Below the pieces are notes generated by a model. The model saw nothing but the letters and a program-made list of their open reading frames with translations, did no database searches and was not told where the DNA came from. A stretch of 12,090 bases of DNA from Acidobacteriaceae bacterium (lineage in GTDB: Bacteria; Acidobacteriota; Terriglobia; Terriglobales; Acidobacteriaceae), in contig PLBX01000479.1 in the NCBI GenBank assembly GCA_003135495.1, positions 532-12,621 on the forward strand. The letters run 5' to 3'. Position numbers and translations under genes: made by a program. Below are positions 7,075 through 12,090 of the stretch, piece by piece (the stretch's first letter is position 1; every line of letters starts with the position of its first letter).

Positions 7075-7116
7075 GAGATACATGATGGATGTCATTTGCT
7101 TGTCACTTATTTGTCG
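7075..7116 (-). promoter_or_regulatory. promoter-like element, class 1, upstream of the TIGR03118 gene, with a third half-site
   Basis: On the minus strand TGACAA (7105-7100), AAATGACATC (7097-7088) and GTATCTC (7081-7075) repeat the arrangement at 4478-4508 exactly. Here a further near-copy CGACA lies at 7116-7112, so three TGACA-like pentamers follow each other every 11 bases (7112, 7101, 7090). The spacing of one helical turn fits either a promoter core plus an activator site or an operator array. The gap 6970-7264 holds no gene; a small inverted repeat AGTAC/GTACT lies at 7025-7037. Confidence 0.66.
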
Positions 7117-7264
7117 GACGTTATTAACAGTGCTGATCGGCTAGTTTCGAGCTATCGAAGCAAGGGCGTCCCTATCGGTCGGCCGCAGCAGCTCGACGTG
7201 CGCTATTAGCGTAATTGGTTATGTAGCGCGAGGAGCGGCGGTTAAAGCTGCCTGTGCGCTCTCG

Positions 7265-7990
7265 TCAGCATTTATCGGCATGCCTGAGACCCGAGTAATT
7301 CAGGCTCCCGGCAATCATGCCAAGAAGTTGGTCTGTAGGCTTGCCTGAGGGAACCAACAATTCTCGTTCGGATCCCGGCCGCTTGCTGAAATACTTGTTC
7401 AGGCCTTCTCGAAGCTGCATCCGAACTCGCCACAGCCGCGCCTTCACCGCTGCTTGACTTAGATTAAGCGCTTCGGCGGTCTGTTCTATCGTAAGTCCTT
7501 CAATATCGCGCAAGACAAAGACCCGCTGCAGGATCGGACGCAATCCTTCGAGAGTTTTGATTAGGATGTCCCGTAACTCCGACGCCCAATATAATTGTTC
7601 GGGATTGGGAGCCCAATCGGTGACTTCGATGGGAAGTATATCTCCGTTTGATTGGAAATCGTCATCCAGCGATACTTCTTTCCCTCCACGCTGCTTCCGC
7701 AGCTTCATGAGCGACTGGTTGACGGTGATGCGGATCAGCCAGGTCGAGAACTGGCAATCCTCTCGAAATTGACCAAGGTGCTGAAATGCTTTCATGAAGG
7801 CTTCTTGAACTGCGTCCTGCGAGTCTTCTCTGTTGTGCGTGACGCTTTGAGCAATCCGTAGAAGCTTGCGGTCGTATCGCTTTACGAGTTGCTCGAAAGC
7901 GCCAACATCACCATTTTTACAAGCGTGAACGAGATCCAGATCATCGCTTGCTGTAGTTGCCGCCTCGGATTGTGCGGTGTTAAGAGTCAT
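7265..7990 (-). CDS. ECF (RpoE-type) RNA polymerase sigma factor
   Basis: 241 residues. Region 2 spans about 26-98: GAFEQLVKRYDRKLLRIAQ, then EDSQDAVQEAFMKAFQHL (core binding), and QFSTWLIRITVNQSLMKLRK (-10 recognition). Region 4 spans about 150-200: LRPILQRVFVLRDIEGLTIEQTAEALNLS followed by QAAVKARLWRVRMQLRE, the helix-turn-helix for the -35 element. About 40 residues follow region 4, longer than a minimal ECF factor, ending RHADKC; their role is unknown. No anti-sigma gene lies beside it. ATG at 7990 follows the cupredoxin stop by 38 bases, so it is probably the last gene of that unit. It is a candidate to read one of the repeated promoter motifs in this window (inference). Confidence 0.93.
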   Translation of the reverse strand: MTLNTAQSEAATTASDDLDLVHACKNGDVGAFEQLVKRYDRKLLRIAQSVTHNREDSQDAVQEAFMKAFQHLGQFREDCQFSTWLIRITVNQSLMKLRKQRGGKEVSLDDDFQSNGDILPIEVTDWAPNPEQLYWASELRDILIKTLEGLRPILQRVFVLRDIEGLTIEQTAEALNLSQAAVKARLWRVRMQLREGLNKYFSKRPGSERELLVPSGKPTDQLLGMIAGSLNYSGLRHADKC

Positions 7991-8028
7991 ATCGTCGCCG
8001 TTGCTTTTTGCTGTGTGACTCCCAAGAG

Positions 8029-8387
8029 TTACTGAACTACAACCTTGCCCGTCATCTTGGGATGGATGGAGCAGTAATAGGCATAAGTTCCCCGCTTATC
8101 GAACTTGAACGAGAACTTTTCGTCGGTGTCCTGTACCTTGGACTTAAACACTCCATCCGTACTCACCACTGTATGAGGAATGTCGTCGCGGTTAGTCCAG
8201 GTAACTGTTGTTCCGGTGGGTACCGTAATGGCCTGTGGCCCAAAAACGAAGTTATCAATTTGTACTGCGGCACTTCCGGGAGCTGGCATATCAGCAGCCG
8301 TGAGGCTTCGTGATCGGCGAACAAAAGCAGGGCCACGATCATGATTGGGGTTGCCACGCTTGCGATCCATACATTTGTCTTAGTCAT
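8029..8387 (-). CDS. type 1 copper protein (plastocyanin/amicyanin-like) with an apparent frameshift after the signal peptide
   Basis: The mature domain (8301-8029) is a single cupredoxin: VQIDNFVFGPQAITVPTGT, then VTWTNRDDIPHTV with the first copper His, and YYCSIHPKM with Cys, His and Met. The C-x2-H-x2-M spacing equals that of amicyanin. It should carry electrons or bind copper outside the cytoplasm. In this frame the N-terminus is a poor arginine-rich stretch. The overlapping frame starting at ATG 8387, preceded by GAGGAAA, encodes a good signal peptide (MTKTNVWIASVATPIMIVAL, then LLFADHEAS). Joining the two requires a one-base shift between about 8320 and 8290. This is either a real mutation, a sequencing indel, or an unusual frameshifting site. 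An alternative start at ATG 8370 would give a cytoplasmic form. The neighbours are a phosphoesterase upstream and a sigma factor downstream. Confidence 0.82.
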
Positions 8388-8433
8388 TGTCTGTTTCCTC
8401 TCTCGCGCTCGTAATAGTGTGATTAGTGTGTGT

Positions 8434-8462
8434 ATTGGCCACCCTTGTTACGGGTGGCCAAT
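8434..8462 (-). terminator. perfect 11-bp hairpin between the phosphoesterase and cupredoxin genes
   Basis: ATTGGCCACCC (8434-8444) pairs with GGGTGGCCAAT (8452-8462) around a 7-base loop. It begins 6 bases past the phosphoesterase stop. No U-tract follows on the minus strand (CACACACT instead), so it may serve as a processing or 3'-protecting hairpin rather than a full terminator. Confidence 0.55.
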
Positions 8463-8467
8463 GGTTG

Positions 8468-9478
8468 TTATATGCCGCCGGCATTTGCCGTGGCCGAAGA
8501 GCCTGCACCAAGTGGCGAATCGACAACCGCGAGGCTGCGACCGCTTACCAGGTAATTTACGTCGGTGATACCCAACATCTGCTGTAACTGGTCAGCGGGC
8601 ACCTTCATCGGCCCGGCTGAAGGAGCTGTTCCTGGCGCGGGTTGGGGGAAGGCCGTGGACATTGCTGTGTGAAATGAAACCTTGCCTTCGACTTTCTGCA
8701 TGATCTGGTGAATATGTCCATTCAACACCGTCACCGAACCGAAGCGTTTTACGTAAGACAAAGCTTGTGCGCTGTCATCAGTGCCCCAACCCCAATCGGG
8801 ATAGATTGTCCAAAGCGGGATGTGCGCGAAGAGCACAATTGGAGTGCTGGCCGAGCGGCCTCTGAGATCATCTTCCAGCCACTCCAATTGTTCGTGGCCG
8901 AGTGAACCCATGCCGCCGGCTTTCAAGTTGGCAACATTTACCAGGCCTACAAAATGCACACCCTTCTGATCGAAGCTGTACCACCCAGTACCCTTGGTGC
9001 CCTTGCCGTAGCGTTGCAGGAATTGCTCGCCGTTGTCGCTCAGCATGTCGTGCTCGCCGGGGACGAAGTAAATCTGTTTGGCGGAAGCTCCCTTCAAAAC
9101 CTGGTCGAGCGTATCGAACTCACTCGGCTTCGAAAGCTGACTTAGATCGCCGGTATGAATAATGAAGTCCGGTTTCTGCGGCATGGCGTTGATCTTGTTG
9201 ATTGCAGTTTGTAGCGTCGCCGTGACATCCGGATTAGCCGGCTTGTTAAAACCGATGTGACTATCGCTAATCTGCACAAAAGTGAAGTCCGCACCTTTGA
9301 CCGCAGTTTTATCAACGCTCTTGGCGAATGCCCGGGATACCGGGACGCCACCGCTCATGGTCCAGACCAGGCCGGTGCCTGCCCAAGCCATGCACTTCAG
9401 AAAACCTCGACGATCGACGCCGTCGTCGTTGAGATCCTGCAAATTCTGATCGATGAGATCTTGTTTCTTGTGTGGCAT
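8468..9478 (-). CDS. Tat-exported calcineurin-like metallophosphoesterase
   Basis: 336 residues. A twin-arginine signal (DRRGFLKC, Arg23-Arg24) precedes a hydrophobic stretch, so export through Tat is expected. The binuclear metal motifs appear in order: DxH in ISDSHIG (Asp72, His74), GD in HTGDLSQ (Asp111), GEHD (141-144), His219 in FAHIPLW, and GHIH (254-257). The third motif is normally GNHD/E; Glu replaces the Asn here. The family hydrolyses phosphomonoesters or diesters; the substrate is unknown. ATG at 9478 is chosen because GGAGGG lies 3 bases upstream and because the class 2 promoter element sits at 9510-9537; a longer reading to 9595 would start ahead of that element. C-terminal residues are Gly/Ala/Ser-rich. 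Upstream is a DUF2231 gene, downstream a cupredoxin. Confidence 0.88.
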   Translation of the reverse strand: MPHKKQDLIDQNLQDLNDDGVDRRGFLKCMAWAGTGLVWTMSGGVPVSRAFAKSVDKTAVKGADFTFVQISDSHIGFNKPANPDVTATLQTAINKINAMPQKPDFIIHTGDLSQLSKPSEFDTLDQVLKGASAKQIYFVPGEHDMLSDNGEQFLQRYGKGTKGTGWYSFDQKGVHFVGLVNVANLKAGGMGSLGHEQLEWLEDDLRGRSASTPIVLFAHIPLWTIYPDWGWGTDDSAQALSYVKRFGSVTVLNGHIHQIMQKVEGKVSFHTAMSTAFPQPAPGTAPSAGPMKVPADQLQQMLGITDVNYLVSGRSLAVVDSPLGAGSSATANAGGI

Positions 9479-9509
9479 CTGCCCTCCGTAATTTATGACG
9501 TTCTGAGTT

Positions 9510-9537
9510 ACTAACTGGACCGGGTGGTTTTTATTCC
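9510..9537 (-). promoter_or_regulatory. promoter-like element, class 2, upstream of the metallophosphoesterase
   Basis: On the minus strand GGAATAAAAACC (9537-9526), 10 bases, then GTTAGT (9515-9510). The same 12-mer and the same 10-base spacing to GTTA occur at 10923-10950. GGAAT to GTT is 17 bases, as in ECF-type promoters. The start codon follows 31 bases later. The rest of the 9479-9744 gap shows no gene. Confidence 0.7.
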
Positions 9538-9744
9538 TGGTACCATCATCCAATAACTGCATTAGACGGCGGTCCCAGTTGTGATAACTCAACATTGCAG
9601 TGTTTATCCCTGTTTTCTGCTCTGGTCTGTGAACGTCTGTTCGAAGCTAGCGGGCACTATGAGAAGGTATCTGGGCGAGTCTGCGCGGTTGTCACGAAGA
9701 TGTAATTGCTGTGTAGATTTCCGTGTAGTTGTATTTTCCGGCTT

Positions 9745-10200
9745 TTATCCTTGTCCGTTTACGCCGCTCAGGAAGCCACCCAAATGCCCGGTCAGCGCGA
9801 TGATCCCTACCCCTAGAACTTCGAGCGCCAACCGATAACTCGGCAAGAGTGTGGTGTGTCGCCGAGCGCGGAAATGCACCAACCAGACCAAACAGATGAG
9901 TATGCTAGAGAGGCACGCAAGCATAAGATGGAGCAACAGTATGCCTTTTATTTTCTGCCCCTCTAGTTGTAACTGCCACGCGAGCAGTCCGGTGGCGAGA
10001 ACTGGAATTGTTGAAGCAGCCGCCGCTAATAGGTTGTAATACGCCGCATCTGCCAACCCCTGGCGTTTTGTCCACTGCGATAGCAAGTCGAAGAAGACTG
10101 CTGAAATAAAAAGCGCAATTGGAAAATGAATGAGCACTACGTGTTGTGCGTGCTTCGCTAAGAACACTGTTCTGAGATCGAAAGGATTTGTTATTACCAT
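9745..10200 (-). CDS. DUF2231-family membrane protein
   Basis: 151 residues with four membrane helices (about 21-40, 53-76, 84-108, 124-146). The signature HxxxxHFPIAL (His20, His25) opens helix 1; GLLAWQL ends helix 2; a conserved His91 starts helix 3; and the last segment ends LTGHLGGFLSGVNG. DUF2231 proteins are often found beside cytochromes and copper or redox proteins, and the paired histidines suggest haem or metal binding, but no function is proven. ATG at 10200 has AGGGAG 8 bases upstream. It follows the LVIVD-like gene by 102 bases and probably shares its transcript. Confidence 0.82.
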   Translation of the reverse strand: MVITNPFDLRTVFLAKHAQHVVLIHFPIALFISAVFFDLLSQWTKRQGLADAAYYNLLAAAASTIPVLATGLLAWQLQLEGQKIKGILLLHLMLACLSSILICLVWLVHFRARRHTTLLPSYRLALEVLGVGIIALTGHLGGFLSGVNGQG

Positions 10201-10302
10201 TTGTCTGCTCCCTTTTTACTTGCGTTACTACTTGCGCGAAGGCTTCCTCTGTTAGCCGGTCGCCTCCGCGGCCTTTACTGCGTGTGCTGCTTTTGGCATC
10301 AC

Positions 10303-10890
10303 TCATCCTCCATAGCTGTCCGACGAATCACTCTGGTCTTGCTGGCGATCCCCTGGCTTCGAGACCACCCATAGTCCTTCGCCGTTCAAGACGTAAACAA
10401 AATTCCGTTCGTCCTGGAGCCACTTGACCACTCCCGAGAATTTCTGGACTACCTGAGGCGCAGCGGGATTCGACAAATCCCAAAACACAAGGTCCTCATT
10501 TGAGCTGACGCTGCGCATTACAGGAATGTCGTTTTCGGCAATGATCGCCAAATCGCCTGTAACATTCATCCTGCTGGACTGGGCCGGGTCGGGCCAGGGT
10601 GTAACTCCAACCGCTTTAGGATGTAATGGCTTTGTGACATCGATTACCGTGATGCCTTGATCCCTTGAATGCTGAACATAGAGGTAATACTTGTCATTCG
10701 CTTTTCTCTGCATTGCCATGTCAACTGCCGATAGCCCCGTCAACGACAAGTGGGCAACCACGTGCGCTTGATTGTTTGATTTTTTAGGTTTGTGGGCCTT
10801 GGCCGATACCCCGGTTGATACCATAAGCACCGTGATGAGAAGCGCTAAGGTCATCGAGTTGCTAGATATGCTGCTTGAAATTCTGTTCAT
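10303..10890 (-). CDS. secreted LVIVD-repeat-like protein
   Basis: 195 residues. The signal peptide covers about 1-30 (hydrophobic NSMTLALLITVLMVSTG, cleavage near VSA). The mature part has short repeats of the kind seen in LVIVD/beta-propeller proteins: YLYVQHSRDQGITVIDVTKP with PLHPKAVGV, DLAIIAEND, EDLVFWDLSNPAAPQVV and FVYVLNGEGLWVV. Only about three blades are present, fewer than a closed propeller needs, so it may oligomerise or be a shortened member. The C-terminus is a polar Asp/Ser/Gln tail (RQQDQSDSSDSYGG). GGAGG stands 8 bases before ATG 10890, and a class 2 promoter element lies 33 bases upstream. It is probably the first gene of a unit with the DUF2231 gene. Exact role unknown. 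Confidence 0.75.
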   Translation of the reverse strand: MNRISSSISSNSMTLALLITVLMVSTGVSAKAHKPKKSNNQAHVVAHLSLTGLSAVDMAMQRKANDKYYLYVQHSRDQGITVIDVTKPLHPKAVGVTPWPDPAQSSRMNVTGDLAIIAENDIPVMRSVSSNEDLVFWDLSNPAAPQVVQKFSGVVKWLQDERNFVYVLNGEGLWVVSKPGDRQQDQSDSSDSYGG

Positions 10891-10922
10891 GGTCCGCCTC
10901 CTGCAAAATTAGCTTCACCGCT

Positions 10923-10950
10923 GATAACAGTTTGGTCAGGTTTTTATTCC
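10923..10950 (-). promoter_or_regulatory. promoter-like element, class 2, upstream of the LVIVD-like gene
   Basis: On the minus strand GGAATAAAAACC (10950-10939), 10 bases, then GTTATC (10928-10923). The distance to the start codon (32 bases) is almost the same as at the phosphoesterase gene, so the two starts probably share one sigma factor. GGAAT-N17-GTTATC is a plausible ECF -35/-10 pair. Confidence 0.72.
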
Positions 10951-10993
10951 GAGATGACCGCGTAACTTTCTCAATTGAAATAGGTTTTCGAAG

Positions 10994-11021
10994 GGAATAA
11001 AGTTGCGGCTCAAATGTTTTA
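10994..11021 (+). promoter_or_regulatory. possible third, weaker class 2 element before the divergent sigma gene
   Basis: On the plus strand GGAATAAA (10994-11001) is followed by GTTTTA at 11016, the same 17-base separation from GGAAT as in the other two copies. The AACC part of the 12-mer is not kept. It would overlap the ATG at 11014, so if real the translation start must lie further in. Confidence 0.35.
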
Positions 11022-11619
11022 CTATGTGGACGTGTCAGGAGCGGATCTTAAACCCGATTCGTTCGAAGAACTGGCTATGCCACTCTTCGATCAGTTGTTC
11101 AACTTCGCGCGATGGATGACGCAAAATCGCGAAGAGGCGGAAGATCTGGTGCAGGAGACATATACCAAGGCGTTGAAAGGCTTTTCATCGTTCCAGTTGG
11201 GGACTAATTTCCGGGCGTGGATGTATCGCATCTTACGCAATACGTTCTTGACCTCGCGGACTGGATTGAAAGTGACGATGACGGTGCCGCTCGATACCGA
11301 GGAGGGTGGACCCGAGTTTGCAATTGAGAGTGACACGCCGGAAACGCTCATGTTTGAGCGCTCGAACCGCGAGCTGCTGCAAGGCGCAATGGATGAACTA
11401 CCAGTCAATTTTCGGGAGATTCTCCTTTTATGTGTGGTGGAGGAGATGTCGTATCAGGAAATCGCCGAAACACTTTCCGTTCCTATCGGCACAGTGATGT
11501 CTCGATTATCGCGTGCGCGGCGGGCCTTGCGCGACAGGCTGCGCGCGCCGTTGCAAAAATCGGAAACTGCCGGAATCGCAAAAGGAACAGTTGCAAAGGG
11601 GACGAATCATGGTTTGTGA
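11014..11619 (+). CDS. ECF RNA polymerase sigma factor paired with an anti-sigma factor
   Basis: 201 residues. Region 2 (about 20-85): FEELAMPLFDQLFNFARWMT, EEAEDLVQETYTKALKGF and TNFRAWMYRILRNTFL. Region 4 (about 125-177): LPVNFREILLLCVVEEMSYQ, then EIAETLSVPIGTVMSRLSRA, the -35-binding helix-turn-helix. ECF factors redirect RNA polymerase to stress-type promoters and are held by a membrane anti-sigma factor, here encoded next with an 11-base overlap. The ATG at 11014 has only a distant GAAGGGA; GTG codons at 11026 and 11032 or ATG at 11077 are alternatives, and the homologous part begins near FEELAMPL. Transcribed away from the minus-strand unit across a shared 123-base region. Confidence 0.93.
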   Translation: MFYYVDVSGADLKPDSFEELAMPLFDQLFNFARWMTQNREEAEDLVQETYTKALKGFSSFQLGTNFRAWMYRILRNTFLTSRTGLKVTMTVPLDTEEGGPEFAIESDTPETLMFERSNRELLQGAMDELPVNFREILLLCVVEEMSYQEIAETLSVPIGTVMSRLSRARRALRDRLRAPLQKSETAGIAKGTVAKGTNHGL

Positions 11620-12090
11620 GGGGTGGAAGGAAAAACTCGATACCTACCTCGACGGCGAGGTTCCGGAACGGGAGATGCGCAGCTTTGACGCGCACGTGCG
11701 TAACTGTCCCTCATGCGCAGCGGATGCCCTGGGGCGCGTGCAGATGAAGCGTGCGATTCAAGTTGCTGGAAAACGTTTTACTCCGAGTGCTGAGTTCCGG
11801 CAGCAAATGCAGCAACGCATGGCAACCAAGCCAAAGCGCAGTTTGAGTTTTGGATGGATGCTGGCGGCGGCTGCGGCAGTGATTCTGGCCGCCGCGGTAT
11901 TGACGACATCCTATATGGGAGTGCGCTCTGACAGGGGGTTGGCGGCGAATCAGGAGTCGGCGAACCGGGATCACGTTCTCAGCGAGATTGCAGATTTGCA
12001 CGTGGAGACGCTCGCGAGTTCATCGCCGGTTGATGTTGTCTCCACTGATCGGCACACGGTAAAGCCGTGGTTCCAGGGAAAGATTCCCTT
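11609..12090 (+). CDS. zinc-finger (ZAS) membrane anti-sigma factor, 3' end missing
   Basis: 160 complete codons are visible and the frame is still open at the window edge. The cytoplasmic start carries the anti-sigma zinc motif: YLDGEVPE, then His29-x3-Cys33-x2-Cys36 (HVRNCPSC), with an extra Cys3. One membrane helix follows at about 82-105 (GWMLAAAAAVILAAAVL). The part beyond contains ASSSPVDVVSTDRHTVKPWF, a segment typical of acidobacterial and proteobacterial anti-sigma proteins of this kind. It should bind the upstream sigma factor and release it on an envelope or redox signal. ATG at 11609 overlaps the sigma gene by 11 bases, indicating translational coupling. Confidence 0.9.
   Translation, partial: MVCEGWKEKLDTYLDGEVPEREMRSFDAHVRNCPSCAADALGRVQMKRAIQVAGKRFTPSAEFRQQMQQRMATKPKRSLSFGWMLAAAAAVILAAAVLTTSYMGVRSDRGLAANQESANRDHVLSEIADLHVETLASSSPVDVVSTDRHTVKPWFQGKIP

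Noticed and set aside
9479..9595. A longer start for the metallophosphoesterase
   Set aside because: It would place the start ahead of the class 2 promoter element, and ATG 9478 has GGAGGG just upstream with the RR signal at the usual distance.
9905..10306. A 133-codon minus-strand frame whose ATG overlaps the LVIVD-like stop (ATGA)
   Set aside because: Although the overlap is attractive, most of it runs out of frame through the DUF2231 gene, and the translation is Ser/Arg/Asn-rich with no recognisable domain. The DUF2231 frame has its own ribosome site.
1..12090. CRISPR array, rRNA genes, complete insertion sequence or tandem-repeat array
   Set aside because: No regularly spaced direct repeats, rRNA-like sequence, or intact transposase with terminal inverted repeats was seen on reading either strand.

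Overview
The window looks like the chromosome of an acidobacterium (Terriglobia-type). This is inferred from protein style, not from a marker gene: a TIGR03118-family secreted protein with the typical C-terminal tail, a Tat-exported Ferritin_2-type protein, and an ECF sigma/anti-sigma pair ending in a 'DRHTVKPWFQGK' segment. Base composition is moderate, and almost everything between about 1.97 kb and 10.9 kb is on the minus strand.

Left end (1-1913, +): the 3' part of a large gene joining a glutamate-carboxypeptidase-like M28B peptidase and its TFR-type dimerisation domain to a class A beta-lactamase-like serine hydrolase domain. Next comes a tRNA-Leu(UAA) on the minus strand (1968-2056). 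It is followed by two decayed recombinases: a frameshifted tyrosine recombinase and a serine recombinase fragment (2070-2609). This is a small graveyard of mobile DNA.

Middle (2655-7105, -): a TatA gene and a TatA/B-like gene lie downstream of a ferritin-like protein with a twin-arginine signal, with an intrinsic terminator between. Then come a small DUF420-like membrane protein and a long TIGR03118-family secreted protein. The ferritin-like and TIGR03118 genes share an almost identical promoter-like element at 4478-4508 and 7075-7105.

Right-centre (7265-10950, -): an LVIVD-repeat-like secreted protein, a DUF2231 membrane protein, a Tat-exported metallophosphoesterase, a type-1 copper protein whose signal peptide and mature domain lie in different frames, and an ECF sigma factor. 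A second shared promoter-like element precedes the LVIVD and phosphoesterase genes with identical geometry. A weaker copy may precede the second sigma factor.

Right end (11014-12090, +): a divergent ECF sigma factor overlapping a zinc-finger (ZAS) membrane anti-sigma factor that runs off the window.

Taken together, 2.6-12 kb looks like an envelope/periplasm module. It holds secreted metal- and redox-related proteins (ferritin-like, cupredoxin, DUF420-like, DUF2231), their Tat exporter subunits, and ECF regulators. Two distinct repeated promoter motifs suggest two regulons. The joint function is inference; the motifs and gene order are read directly from the sequence.
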